Origin: an uncultured Lachnospiraceae bacterium
GTDB taxonomy: Bacteria > Bacillota > Clostridia > Lachnospirales > Lachnospiraceae
Reading direction: 5' to 3'
Assembly: GCA_910576975.1 (NCBI GenBank)
Contig: CAJTJY010000020.1
Coordinates: forward strand, 1-64,000
Length of the DNA: 64,000 nt
Shown: piece by piece, positions 15,136 to 24,483 of the stretch
How positions within the stretch are numbered: the stretch's first letter is position 1
Layout of the letters: every line of letters begins with the position of its first letter
The notes under the pieces: generated by a model
The model's input: only the letters and a program-made list of their open reading frames with translations
Told to the model about the DNA's origin: nothing
Database searches by the model: none
Position numbers and translations under genes: made by a program

Positions 15136-16317
15136 TTATTGTTTTTTGCGTCCAATATAACGATTTACTAAAGATTCGATTCGCTCATAAGGATCTAGCA
15201 AATCGCTGATAGAGAGGTCATGGTTCAGGGTATCAATAATGTATGCAATATATTTGCTCATATCACAGTTAATATAATAGGGCTTGCTCAAAAGTTCCGG
15301 GGTCTGGTAGGTAAGGTTGGTGGTTACCACTTTGTAGATAATGCCGTCGGCTACGGCCTTGTCAAATTTTGCCAGGCCGTCGGTAAATAACCCGAACGTG
15401 GCGACCACGAAAATCCGGCGCGCTTTGCGCTTTTTTAATTCCGTGGCAACATCGATCATGCTATCCCCGGAGGAAATCATATCGTCAATGATCAGCACGT
15501 CCTTGCCTTCCACGGAGGAGCCCAAAAATTCATGTGCTACGATAGGGTTTCGTCCGTCCACGATTTTGCTGTAATCTCTGCGTTTGTAGAACATTCCGAT
15601 ATCAAGCCCAAGTACGTTGGCAAGGTATACGGCACGGTTGGTTCCGCCCTCGTCAGGGCTGATAACCATCATATGGTTGCTGTCGATCTGCAGGTCGTCC
15701 ACTTCTTGCAGGATGCTTTTGATAAATTGATAGGCAGGCTGGACTGTTTCAAAACCATTCAGAGGAATAGCGTTTTGTACCCGGGGATCATGAGCGTCAA
15801 AGGTAATGATGTTGTCCACGCCCATCCGCGTCAATTCCTGTAGGGCGAGAGCGCAGTCTAAGGATTCTCTAGAGGTGCGCTTATGCTGGCGGCTTTCGTA
15901 TAAAAATGGCATAAGCACGGTAATTCTTCGTGCTTTTCCGCCTACGGCAGCGATGATGCGTTTCAGATCCTGGTAATGGTCGTCTGGAGACATATGATTC
16001 TCATGTCCGCATACGGTGTAGGTCATGCTGTAATTGGTTACATCCACCATCATATATAGGTCGAATCCACGAACAGATTCGTTGATAATGCCCTTTGCTT
16101 CGCCGCTTCCAAAACGGGGGGTGGAGCAGTTCACCAGATAGGTGTTTTTATGATATCCCTCAAAGGCAATATCGTTTACGTGCTTATGCTCCCGCTCGCT
16201 GCGGAACTGCACCAGATACTTGTCCACCTTCTCTCCCATCGCACGGCAGCTTTCTAGGGAAATCACGCCTAGAGAACCAGCAGGGATAGTTTCATAATTT
16301 TTTTCGTTGCGCTGCAT
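15136..16317 (-). CDS. prs: Ribose-phosphate pyrophosphokinase
   Basis: A 393-residue PRPP synthetase of the longer clostridial type; classical enzymes are about 315 residues. It makes PRPP from ribose 5-phosphate and ATP for nucleotide, His and Trp synthesis. The PRPP-binding loop VLIIDDMISSGDSMID is intact, as are TFDAHDPRVQ and the ATP-side segment MPFLYESRQHKR. The start is ATG 16317 with GGAGG just ahead; the frame runs to 16368 but lacks a signal there. It is the last gene of a minus-strand row with dnaC and dnaD. Confidence 0.92.
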   Translation of the reverse strand: MQRNEKNYETIPAGSLGVISLESCRAMGEKVDKYLVQFRSEREHKHVNDIAFEGYHKNTYLVNCSTPRFGSGEAKGIINESVRGFDLYMMVDVTNYSMTYTVCGHENHMSPDDHYQDLKRIIAAVGGKARRITVLMPFLYESRQHKRTSRESLDCALALQELTRMGVDNIITFDAHDPRVQNAIPLNGFETVQPAYQFIKSILQEVDDLQIDSNHMMVISPDEGGTNRAVYLANVLGLDIGMFYKRRDYSKIVDGRNPIVAHEFLGSSVEGKDVLIIDDMISSGDSMIDVATELKKRKARRIFVVATFGLFTDGLAKFDKAVADGIIYKVVTTNLTYQTPELLSKPYYINCDMSKYIAYIIDTLNHDLSISDLLDPYERIESLVNRYIGRKKQ

Positions 16318-16400
16318 CGTAATATCCTCCATATATAGTGAAAATGTTTTGGTGTTCTTACTAAACATAGATTACAAAGCCCCAAAAATTATAGCATTCC

Positions 16401-17402
16401 TTAGAAGTCTTGGCAAGGCTGTCTTTTGAGTTTTTTCTGGATACGAATGTCATTTCCAAACAGCTTGATCATCTTATAGTTGCTGGAAATTCTGGAAAAA
16501 GTGCGTTCTGAGTAGAGGTCGGCAAGCTGTCCAAGAGACAGGTTGGTGGAAATGATAGTGGATTTTCGCCGTAATATCCGCTCATTGAGGCAGAGAAAGA
16601 GCTGGGAGACGGTAAAAGCATTGGACAATTCCGTTCCCAGGTCGTCAATGATCAGAAGGTCACATTCAAAGATATTCTGATAATCTTCATTTGCGTCCCG
16701 TTCTCTATTGAATACGCTTTTCTCGAAAATCTGGAACAGGGAGGAGGCAGTAAAATAAATCACAGAATGGCTGGTGTCAAGAAGTTCTTTTGCCACGCAA
16801 TTTGACAAGTACGTCTTTCCGATTCCAGTGTCTCCATAAAAAAACAGGTTGTGAAACTCAGTGTCAAAGGTTTTGACAAATTCCAAACAGCTTTTTACGG
16901 CGTTTTTTATAGTGGCAAGACTGGTCAGGCCTGTGGAGGGGTTGATCTGGTCTTGTGAATAATAATCGTAGGAAAAATTCTGAAAATTTTCGATGTCCAA
17001 GATCTGCCGGATATTGGACTGCGTATAGACGAGGTCAATGGCAGCCTGACGGAAACAATGACATTTCTGACTACCAATATAGCCAGTATCTTTGCAGTCT
17101 GGGCAGTCATAAGGAGGCTCGAAATAATTATCCGGATATCCATGAAAGGCTAGAAGCTGTTTTTTTTCAAGAGACAGTTCCTTGAGCTTGCGGCGTAGTT
17201 CTGACATTGCCGTTTCGTCCCCGTCTATTAGCTTTTTTGCCTGCGCTATTGACAGGGACGAAATGGAATCATCAATCTTTGCAAGCTGTGGCAATTTCCC
17301 ATAGACATTCCGCATTCGTTCCATCACGATATGCTGATTTTCTAATTGCTTTGCCTCATAGCGGCGCTGCAGGATGTTGTATTGGGCGTTGTTTAAAGCC
17401 AT
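16401..17402 (-). CDS. dnaC: DnaC/DnaI-type helicase loader
   Basis: A 333-residue AAA+ ATPase that loads the replicative helicase. Residues 1-90 are helical, then a zinc-knuckle-like CPDCKDTGYIGSQKCHC at about 110, then the ATPase core with Walker A FYGDTGIGKTYL, Walker B LLIIDDLGTE and sensor I STNLS. The arginine-finger region SERTFSRI is present. The gene starts 10 bp after dnaD, so the two initiation factors are cotranscribed. Confidence 0.9.
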   Translation of the reverse strand: MALNNAQYNILQRRYEAKQLENQHIVMERMRNVYGKLPQLAKIDDSISSLSIAQAKKLIDGDETAMSELRRKLKELSLEKKQLLAFHGYPDNYFEPPYDCPDCKDTGYIGSQKCHCFRQAAIDLVYTQSNIRQILDIENFQNFSYDYYSQDQINPSTGLTSLATIKNAVKSCLEFVKTFDTEFHNLFFYGDTGIGKTYLSNCVAKELLDTSHSVIYFTASSLFQIFEKSVFNRERDANEDYQNIFECDLLIIDDLGTELSNAFTVSQLFLCLNERILRRKSTIISTNLSLGQLADLYSERTFSRISSNYKMIKLFGNDIRIQKKLKRQPCQDF

Positions 17403-17412
17403 AGATGCCTCC

Positions 17413-18465
17413 TTAATGTACGGCGTTTAATAATTCTGCTTCCAATTGTTCCATATTGTAAGTGCGCTGTGGAAAGCTATTGAAACGGCTGGCAGCAGAA
17501 GTCTTAGCGGCAGCTTTTTTTAAGGCGGTCGTGCGTATGCGTTCCGTTTCTTTGGAGGCGTGGTATGCCTCGTCTGCTTTTTGAATATCTGCAGGCGTCT
17601 TAATATTCTGGCGCTTCCAGCTGGCAAGGATCCGGTCCGTGTATTCAAAATTAGGCTGGTGGATGGCAAGGATGGTACGGCTGCACGCTTCGATGATCAT
17701 ATCCTGTGCGAAACCATATTCCTTACGCCATTTGTCTATGTAATTCAACTCTGCCGTTATCAGGTTGCGCCCCTTTATCCCCAGGGCTTTTAAAACGGCA
17801 TAGTGAAGCTTGGTGTGCGTTCTGGTGTTGCGCTTTGCTTGCTCTACGGTGCAGATGTTCTCCGCTTTCCAATTGAGCGCTACTTTGTCCATGTAGTGCA
17901 GGCTGGAATGTCCTCCTGCAATACAGTATTCTAAGAGGTAAACGATTAAGTCAGCAGACAGGGCAAGATCGTCATACCAGGAAAGCAATGTCTGGATGTC
18001 TGTGTGGGTTAACGGCCTTGTCAGATAGCTCTCTGCGACAAACATTAATTCCCGTACTTCTTCTTTCTCCTGGAAAGCTTTCATCTCGGCTGAAGAATAA
18101 GATTTCTTCCGGGCCGGCTGTGGTGAGGCTTTCTTTAGTGGAACGGAGTCGTCTTCCCTGGGGGCAGATTGCGACTCAAGAAAATAAATTCCTGCAATCG
18201 AATCATTTTGTCCGTATTCTAGTTGAAGCAGGTTCATTTTTTCCCAATATTTTAAAGCGCGCTGAATATCTTTCTCCGTATGGTTGAATTTGTCCGCCGC
18301 TCTGGAAATGGAAAAACTGCAGTCCGGGGAGTTCATACAGCGAAGCAGATATAAATAAATTTTTACGAATTCACCATTGGCGTTCGTCATATATTCATCA
18401 ATGAAGCGGTTGGAAATCGCCGTAGTAGAATTATCATTATCTTTGTGTAAAGTAATCTCTGTCAT
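17413..18465 (-). CDS. dnaD: DnaD-domain replication initiation protein
   Basis: A 350-residue primosome component. The N-terminal winged-helix part (about 1-110, FVKIYLYLLRCMNSPDCSFSI) is followed by a linker and the DnaB/DnaD C-terminal domain (about 145-310) with the conserved ILASWKRQNIKTPADI helix, the YxxxIxxxW-type motif. ATG 18465 is preferred behind GGGAGG; the frame goes on to 18519 without a signal. A likely -10 (TATACT on the minus strand near 18508-18513) lies upstream. Six DnaA-box-like sequences stand between this gene and murC, suggesting DnaA control. Confidence 0.88.
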   Translation of the reverse strand: MTEITLHKDNDNSTTAISNRFIDEYMTNANGEFVKIYLYLLRCMNSPDCSFSISRAADKFNHTEKDIQRALKYWEKMNLLQLEYGQNDSIAGIYFLESQSAPREDDSVPLKKASPQPARKKSYSSAEMKAFQEKEEVRELMFVAESYLTRPLTHTDIQTLLSWYDDLALSADLIVYLLEYCIAGGHSSLHYMDKVALNWKAENICTVEQAKRNTRTHTKLHYAVLKALGIKGRNLITAELNYIDKWRKEYGFAQDMIIEACSRTILAIHQPNFEYTDRILASWKRQNIKTPADIQKADEAYHASKETERIRTTALKKAAAKTSAASRFNSFPQRTYNMEQLEAELLNAVH

Positions 18466-18591
18466 AACATCCTCCCTAGAAAAATCGAATACCTTTATGT
18501 GGCTTAAAGTATAGCACATTAATCTGGAAATGAGAAGTGAAATTTTTCCTTGGATCCCAGTAAAATCAAGGGATTGCGCAATTGTTAAGAT

Positions 18592-18765
18592 TGTGGATAA
18601 TGTGGATAATCGAGTGGAAAGATGTTATGGTAACGAGTAAAATGCCTTGTATTCGGCGAAAATATGCCAAAAATGAGAAGATGTGGATAATCACTTTATG
18701 TAAACTTAAAAATCCACACTCCTTGAGGTTAGTTATCCCCAATGGAATGTGGATAATGTGGATAA
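18592..18765. promoter_or_regulatory. DnaA-box cluster upstream of dnaD-dnaC
   Basis: Five exact TGTGGATAA 9-mers occur at 18592-18600, 18601-18609, 18682-18690, 18748-18756 and 18757-18765, plus TTATCCCCA in the opposite orientation at 18733-18741. Two pairs are directly abutted with a 9-bp period. TTATCCACA is the consensus DnaA box. The cluster fills the 300-bp gap between dnaD and murC. Confidence 0.85.
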
Positions 18766-20157
18766 CTACTTTCCTAGAAGGTGTTCTCCTACTTGGACAA
18801 TGTCTCCAGCGCCCATAGTTATCAACAAATCGCCGTTTATACAATTTTTTATTAAAAAGTTTTCAATTTCGTCAAAAGATGGAAAATAATAACAATTACA
18901 GCCTAAATTTTGTAACTCTTTTTGTAGATCTGCAGAGCTGATCCCGATGGTATTTTGTTCTCTTGCCGCATAGATATCTGCCAGTACTACCAGATCTGCG
19001 GCCGAGAGAGCTTGGGCAAATTCCTTTAGAAATGCTTTAGTCCGGGAATAAGTATGGGGTTGGAATACGCAGACGATGCGATGTTTGCCGCAGTTTTTGG
19101 CAGCCAAAAGAGTGGCGGCTATCTCGGTAGGATGGTGCGCATAATCGTCCACGATGGTGATCCCGCCTAAGCTTCCTTTGTGTTCGAAGCGTCTTGCAGG
19201 TGCCCCAAAGCAGGAAAGGGCTGTCTGTATTGAGCGGAAAGGAAGCTTCAATTCCAGGGCCAGGGCGGATGCTGCAACTGCATTGAGTACGTTATGCTCC
19301 CCAGGCACGTTGAGAGAGATGGTTCCGATAGTGGTACCTTGCTGCATTAGCGTGAAGTTTGCGCAGCCTTCTGTATTAAAAGCAATATTATCCGCATAAT
19401 ATGAATCAGAAGGAGTCAAGCCATAGGTAAGAACCTGGCAATTCAAACTTTCTGTAATCTTTTGGTGATCGGGGATTTCCCCGTTTATGATTACCGTGCC
19501 CTGAGGGGGAACGTTTTCGGCAAACCTGCAAAATGAGCGGCGAATATCTGCGAGATCTTTAAAAAAGTCCATATGGTCTTCTTCTATGTTCAGTATCAGA
19601 GCATATTTTGGATAAAAGTTCAAAAAACTGTTGGTATATTCGCAGGCTTCTGTTAAAAAGTACTGTGACTCGCCTACCCGGATATTGCCATCAATGGATT
19701 TTAATATGCCTCCTACAGAAACGGTCGGATCGCAGCAGGCTTCTAAAAGTATCTGCGTGATCATGGAAGTGGTAGTGGTTTTGCCGTGCGTGCCAGCTAC
19801 GGCGATCGACTGCTGGTAATTGTTCATGATTTGACCGAGCAGTTCTGCGCGGGTCAATGTTGGAATCTGCTGATCTTTCGCAGCTTTTAATTCTGGATTA
19901 TCGGGATGGATCGCTGCAGTATATACGATGGCGTCCGTGTCTTTTCTTATGTTGGAAGCGCGCTGCCCATAGTAAATATCAGCGCCAAGCCCAGTCAGCT
20001 TCTGGGTGAGTTCAGATTCCCTGGAATCTGAGCCAGAGATGCGGAATCCTTCCTTTAAAAGGATTTCGGCAAGCCCGCTCATGCTGATTCCGCCGATACC
20101 GATAAAATGAAGGTGAATTGGCTCTTTGAAATTAATTTTATAAACATTTTTATACAT
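18766..20157 (-). CDS. murC: UDP-N-acetylmuramate--L-alanine ligase
   Basis: A 463-residue cytosolic ligase that adds the first L-Ala of the peptidoglycan stem peptide. Visible features are the N-terminal UDP-binding FIGIGGISMSGLAE, the ATP loop AGTHGKTTTTSM, NIEEDHMDFF, and the C-terminal FQPHTYSRTKAF and DIYAAREQ segments, with a normal family length. Start ATG 20157 follows an AGGT-like site. It is transcribed towards the DnaA-box cluster and dnaD; its stop codon borders the outermost DnaA box. Confidence 0.95.
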   Translation of the reverse strand: MYKNVYKINFKEPIHLHFIGIGGISMSGLAEILLKEGFRISGSDSRESELTQKLTGLGADIYYGQRASNIRKDTDAIVYTAAIHPDNPELKAAKDQQIPTLTRAELLGQIMNNYQQSIAVAGTHGKTTTTSMITQILLEACCDPTVSVGGILKSIDGNIRVGESQYFLTEACEYTNSFLNFYPKYALILNIEEDHMDFFKDLADIRRSFCRFAENVPPQGTVIINGEIPDHQKITESLNCQVLTYGLTPSDSYYADNIAFNTEGCANFTLMQQGTTIGTISLNVPGEHNVLNAVAASALALELKLPFRSIQTALSCFGAPARRFEHKGSLGGITIVDDYAHHPTEIAATLLAAKNCGKHRIVCVFQPHTYSRTKAFLKEFAQALSAADLVVLADIYAAREQNTIGISSADLQKELQNLGCNCYYFPSFDEIENFLIKNCINGDLLITMGAGDIVQVGEHLLGK

Positions 20158-20328
20158 ATATTTTACCTGTCCAATCTTCTTTGATTAATTTTATTTTATA
20201 CCAAGGAAGGGCATTTTGCAAATTGAATTTTTTCGTAATAACCAGGTAATATGTCTTGTGCAAAGTGACAAAATTATCTATTTTTAAGCAAAAAAATTGT
20301 GAAATATGTGTACTAAATGATTCTTATG

Positions 20329-20337
20329 TGCTATAAT
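20329..20337 (+). promoter_or_regulatory. Extended -10 promoter of the glg operon
   Basis: TGCTATAAT, an extended -10 element with no strong -35, lies 45 bp ahead of glgC. Confidence 0.6.
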
Positions 20338-20381
20338 AGGAGGCGTAAGAAACAAGAATATATTGACGAGAGGTGAGAGAC

Positions 20382-21656
20382 ATGATTCGTAAAGAAATGA
20401 TAGCCATGCTTTTGGCAGGGGGCCAGGGCAGCAGACTTGGGGTGTTGACTTCTGATGTTGCCAAACCTGCGGTAGCGTTTGGCGGTAAATATCGGATTAT
20501 TGATTTTCCGTTAAGCAACTGTGTGAATTCAGGGATAGATACAGTAGGCGTGCTGACGCAGTATCAGCCGTTGCGGCTGAATACCCATATCGGGATCGGC
20601 ATCCCCTGGGATCTGGACCGCAATAATGGCGGAGTGACGGTGTTGCCCCCATATGAGAAGAGTGACAATAGTGAATGGTATACAGGTACTGCGAATGCGA
20701 TTTATCAAAACCTGAATTACATTGACAGTTATGATCCAGAATATGTACTGATACTTTCAGGAGATCATATCTATAAGATGAATTATGAAGTGATGCTGGA
20801 TTTCCATAAGGAAAATAATGCGGATGTCACTATTGCAGCCATGCCGGTTCCATGGGAGGAGGCCAGCCGTTTCGGTCTCGTAATCACAGACGAGAATAAG
20901 CAGATCACGGAATTTGAAGAGAAGCCTGCGAATCCCAGAAGCAATCTTGCTTCCATGGGTATTTACATTTTCAACTGGAGTATCTTGAGGGAGGCTCTAG
21001 TGACCATGTCAGAACAGAGTAATTGTGACTTTGGTAAACATATCATCCCTTACTGCAGGGAGAACGGCAGGCGCTTGTTTGCCTATGAGTACAATGGATA
21101 TTGGAAAGATGTTGGAACTTTAGGATCTTATTGGGAAGCAAATATGGAGCTGATAGATCTGATTCCAGAGTTCAACCTCTATGAAGAGTATTGGAAGATT
21201 TATACTAAGAGCGAAATTATCGAACCGCAGTATATTGCAGAGGATGCTGTGACAGAGCGATGCATTATCGGAGAAGGAACAGAGATTTACGGCAAGGTGT
21301 ATGGCTCGGTAATCGGCGCAGGCGTCGTGATTGGCAAGAACACGGTAGTGCGTGACTCCATTATTATGCAGAATACGGTGATTGGCGATAACGTGAATAT
21401 CACGAAAGCGATCGTGGCAGAGAATGTCAAGATTGGCGACAATGTGGAACTTGGCGTGGGCGAGGAGGCAGATAACAAGCTGAACAAGAGCGTATACTCC
21501 TTTGGCCTGGTAACCATCGGTGAGAATTCCGAGATACCATCAGGTGTTAAAATAGGTAAAAATACAGCAATTTCCGGTAAGACAGAGAAAGAGGATTATC
21601 CGGATGGCCTTTTGGCAGGCGGCGAATCAATCATTAAGGCAGGTGACAGAGTATGA
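20382..21656 (+). CDS. glgC: Glucose-1-phosphate adenylyltransferase
   Basis: A 424-residue ADP-glucose pyrophosphorylase, the first committed step of glycogen synthesis. The N-terminal nucleotidyltransferase domain has AMLLAGGQGSRLGVLT, FPLSNCVNSGID, WYTGTANAIYQN and FEEKP; a left-handed beta helix of hexapeptide repeats fills the C-terminal third. ATG 20382 is chosen over an in-frame GTG at 20373. It overlaps glgD by 4 nt; Bacillota enzymes usually work as GlgC/GlgD heteromers. Confidence 0.95.
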   Translation: MIRKEMIAMLLAGGQGSRLGVLTSDVAKPAVAFGGKYRIIDFPLSNCVNSGIDTVGVLTQYQPLRLNTHIGIGIPWDLDRNNGGVTVLPPYEKSDNSEWYTGTANAIYQNLNYIDSYDPEYVLILSGDHIYKMNYEVMLDFHKENNADVTIAAMPVPWEEASRFGLVITDENKQITEFEEKPANPRSNLASMGIYIFNWSILREALVTMSEQSNCDFGKHIIPYCRENGRRLFAYEYNGYWKDVGTLGSYWEANMELIDLIPEFNLYEEYWKIYTKSEIIEPQYIAEDAVTERCIIGEGTEIYGKVYGSVIGAGVVIGKNTVVRDSIIMQNTVIGDNVNITKAIVAENVKIGDNVELGVGEEADNKLNKSVYSFGLVTIGENSEIPSGVKIGKNTAISGKTEKEDYPDGLLAGGESIIKAGDRV

Positions 21657-22768
21657 AGGCATTAGGTATTATATTAGCAGGCGGAAATAACAGCAAGATG
21701 CAGGAGCTTTCCAACAAGAGAGCCATTGCAGCCATGCCGGTGGGCGGAAGTTTTCGCTGTATTGATTTTGCACTCAGCAACATGAGTAATTCACATATTC
21801 AGAAAGTGGCGATTTTAACGCAGTATAATGCAAGAAGCCTCAATGAACATCTGAGTTCTTCCAAATGGTGGGATTTCGGAAGAAAGCAGGGCGGCTTATA
21901 TGTATTTAATCCCACAGTTACTTCAGATAACGCATGGTGGTACCGGGGAACGGCAGACGCCATGTACAGGAACCTTGATTTCTTGAAAAAGAGCCATGAA
22001 CCTTATGTAATTATTGCAGCTGGAGATTGTGTCTATAAAATGGATTACAATAAGCTGTTGGAGTACCATATCGAGAAGAAGTCAGATATTACGATTGTCT
22101 GCAAGGACATGCCAGTGGGTGAGGACGTCAGCCGCTTTGGCGTGATCAGGATGAATGAAGATTCAAGAATTGTGGAATTTGAAGAAAAACCCATGGTTGC
22201 TCAGTCTAATACGATTTCTGCCGGAATTTATGTGCTGCGCAGAAGACAGCTTATTGAAATGCTGGAGCGTTGCGCAGAAGAAAACCGTTATGATTTTGTT
22301 ACGGATATTCTGATTCGTTATAAGAATATGAAACGTATATTTGGCTATAAGCTGGATGCATACTGGAACAATATCTCTACAGTGGAATCTTACTACCGCA
22401 CGAACATGGATTTCTTAAAACCTGAAGTTCGAAACTATTTCAGGGATGAGCCAAGGATTTATTCTAAGGTTGACGATCTTCCTCCGGCAAAATATAATGT
22501 GGGTTCGGATGTGCGCAACAGCTTGGTGTCCAGCGGTTGCATTATTAACAGCAAAGTGGAGAATTCTATTTTATTTAAGAAAGTATTCGTAGGCAAAAAT
22601 TGTGTCATTAAGAATTCTATTATTTTGAATGATGTATATATCGGTGACAATACTCATATAGAGAATTGTATTGTTGAGAGCCGGGACACGCTGCGTGCCA
22701 ATACCTTTTTCAGCGGCGGCGATGGAATCAAAGTAGTGTATGAGCACAATGAGAGATATGTGATTTAA
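21653..22768 (+). CDS. glgD: Glucose-1-phosphate adenylyltransferase subunit GlgD
   Basis: A 371-residue paralogue of GlgC in translational coupling with it (ATGA overlap). The loop that is GGQGSRL in GlgC is altered to GGNNSKMQEL, so catalytic competence of the nucleotide-binding loop is doubtful, in line with GlgD being a regulatory or stimulating subunit in Bacillota. FALSNMSNS, WYRGTADAMYRN and FEEKP remain, followed by hexapeptide repeats (SKVENSILFKKVFVG). Confidence 0.93.
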   Translation: MKALGIILAGGNNSKMQELSNKRAIAAMPVGGSFRCIDFALSNMSNSHIQKVAILTQYNARSLNEHLSSSKWWDFGRKQGGLYVFNPTVTSDNAWWYRGTADAMYRNLDFLKKSHEPYVIIAAGDCVYKMDYNKLLEYHIEKKSDITIVCKDMPVGEDVSRFGVIRMNEDSRIVEFEEKPMVAQSNTISAGIYVLRRRQLIEMLERCAEENRYDFVTDILIRYKNMKRIFGYKLDAYWNNISTVESYYRTNMDFLKPEVRNYFRDEPRIYSKVDDLPPAKYNVGSDVRNSLVSSGCIINSKVENSILFKKVFVGKNCVIKNSIILNDVYIGDNTHIENCIVESRDTLRANTFFSGGDGIKVVYEHNERYVI

Positions 22769-22829
22769 ACTCACAGAGGATAAAACTGTTCTTAAGAAAT
22801 AGGAAGATATATAAAGGGGGCAGAGATTT

Positions 22830-23096
22830 ATGCAGATAACAGATGTGAGGATCCGTAAAGTTGAAAAAGAAGGAAAAATGCGGGCGGTGGTATCCATCAC
22901 CATTGATGAAGAGTTTGTGGTACATGATATTAAAGTGATTGAAGGAGAGAAAGGCCTTTTTATCGCTATGCCAAGCAGAAGAGCGGCGGACGGGGAATAT
23001 CGTGATATTGCCCATCCTATTAATTCACAGACACGGGAAAGCATCCAGCGGATGATATTGGATAAGTATCAGGAAGAAATCGGTATGGAAGCATAA
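22830..23096 (+). CDS. spoVG: SpoVG regulator
   Basis: An 88-residue nucleic-acid-binding regulator of septation, sporulation and metabolism. MQITDVRIRKVEKEGKMRAVVSITID, split here as MQITDVRI and RAVVSITID, and the motif GLFIAMPSRR are characteristic. Start ATG follows AAAGGGGG. It lies 60 bp after glgD, an arrangement common in Clostridia. A bidirectional terminator follows. Confidence 0.95.
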   Translation: MQITDVRIRKVEKEGKMRAVVSITIDEEFVVHDIKVIEGEKGLFIAMPSRRAADGEYRDIAHPINSQTRESIQRMILDKYQEEIGMEA

Positions 23097-23146
23097 GTTA
23101 TGAAAAAGCGAGAGGGCATTGATTGCCTGGGGATAGAGTAAAGAAA

Positions 23147-23180
23147 ACAAGGTTCCGGCAGCGCCGGAACCTTGTTTTTT
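23147..23180. terminator. Bidirectional terminator after spoVG
   Basis: A perfect 13-bp stem (23147-23159 and 23163-23175), core GGTTCCGGC/GCCGGAACC with a 3-nt loop, with Ts after it on the plus strand and As before it for the opposite gene. Confidence 0.95.
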
Positions 23181-24012
23181 ATGAAACCCGAATATAACGG
23201 GCTGCTGCGTATCCGTTAAATGTTCGATTGCCTTGCTTCACACTGAGCTTATACCACTTTTGCCTGTCAGAACCAGTGACTTGTCCAAGAATCGTGACTT
23301 TGCTGCCTTTTTTGAGCGTAGTGACGATGGCGCTGTTTGTGCTGGGAGAGCGGCGGAGACGCAGACCGCTGTTTGCAGTGACAATTCCGGTCTTTTTTTG
23401 CGGCTGCGGCTGACCAGCAGAGGTTAGAAGGCTAGTCTGTATGTAACCGGTTCCCTTTTTGCCGCCTGAGGTAAAGGTGATGCGGCTCCACGGGGTACCC
23501 GATTTGTTTGTGGTGGAACAGATGATCGTAACCCGTGTGCCAGCAGGCAGGGTAGTGATCTTTTGGTGATTGATTCCGGCATGTTTTCTGACATTTGAAT
23601 TCGCACGAACCGTAGCCGGACGAGAAGCGCACTTCGTCCGAGCGGCAAGAATTTTGGAAAATTTGCCATTGGTTGTTGTTCCGCTGCGGTAGGTATAAGC
23701 GCGGACTCTATAATAATATTCTCTGCCGCCTGGAAGATTCATGTTACAGAATGCGTTGTTTCCTGCTGATATTGTTTTGATGATTTGATAGGGACCGTCG
23801 TATGAGGAGGCGCGAAAAATATGGTAGCCAGATACGCCGCTTTGCAGGGACCAAGATATATTGATACTGCTTCCCGTGGTCACGCCACATTTTAAATTCT
23901 TGACTTGCGCCGGTTTCTTGGCGGCGTATATGGACTGCGGCATAGCGAGGGAAAAAATTAGAAATAATAGTAATGCTGCAATGTTTAGCTTCAATCGTTG
24001 ATTAATTTTCAT
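23179..24012 (-). CDS. Secreted Fn3 plus double SH3b protein
   Basis: A 277-residue exported protein. Signal peptide about 1-31 (LLFLIFSLAMPQSIYAA), then a fibronectin type III domain (about 35-125: VKNLKCGVTTGSSINISW...YYYRVRAYTY), then two bacterial SH3 domains with the typical RANSNVRKHAG and TANSGLRLRRSP openings. SH3b repeats usually bind cell-wall peptides, so this is likely a wall-associated protein; no catalytic domain is present. ATG 24012 behind AGAGGAG is preferred over the frame start at 24084. Confidence 0.8.
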   Translation of the reverse strand: MKINQRLKLNIAALLLFLIFSLAMPQSIYAAKKPAQVKNLKCGVTTGSSINISWSLQSGVSGYHIFRASSYDGPYQIIKTISAGNNAFCNMNLPGGREYYYRVRAYTYRSGTTTNGKFSKILAARTKCASRPATVRANSNVRKHAGINHQKITTLPAGTRVTIICSTTNKSGTPWSRITFTSGGKKGTGYIQTSLLTSAGQPQPQKKTGIVTANSGLRLRRSPSTNSAIVTTLKKGSKVTILGQVTGSDRQKWYKLSVKQGNRTFNGYAAARYIRVS

Positions 24013-24055
24013 AACACACGCTCCTCTTCTTTTTATTAATACATGGCTTACTATA

Positions 24056-24084
24056 ATTAAAAGGAAAAAAACGGAAATTGTCAA
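24056..24084 (-). promoter_or_regulatory. Promoter of the SH3b protein gene
   Basis: On the minus strand TTGACA (24084-24079) and TTTAAT (24061-24056) are 17 bp apart, 44 bp before the start codon. The rest of the 470-bp gap to uppP shows only a possible TATACT at 24390-24395; a short open frame at 24078-24326 has no ribosome-binding site and is not called. Confidence 0.65.
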
Positions 24085-24483
24085 TAAAAAAATCTGATAT
24101 TCATTTTTTATTATTCTGGAGGCTGCCTGACCAATCCTGGCTTATGGAGTTGTGCGGCAAAACTTTCCTATTTTTAATTTACGTTGCTGCCTTATCCAGT
24201 TCTGTATGCTCTTATGGTGTAACTTTCGTAAAATCAGGAGCATTTTTTGTCTGTATTATGACGTTAAAATATAATCATGACAAGGAACAAGGCCTTGACG
24301 CAGGATTTGCCACTTTCAGGGCATAAAGGAATGGATAAAGATTTATAAAAAATTAATCAGTTTTATGCCTAAATTTTGCCATAGTGTGATATACTGTAAC
24401 GGAGTTGCATTTGCGGTCGTGCTGTGGGTGGTGAAAGCGCAGCGTCAGATAAGCATTGATATGGAAAGGAAGCGATAGAGATT

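Noticed and set aside
22774..22800. Sigma-H promoter for spoVG (AGAGGATAA then GAAATA)
   Set aside because: The -35 fits well but the GAAT-like -10 is altered and about 2 bp too close, so it is not firm enough to call.
24078..24326. Open frame of 82 codons between the SH3b gene and uppP
   Set aside because: No ribosome-binding site, overlaps the promoter of the opposite gene, and the product has no recognisable pattern.
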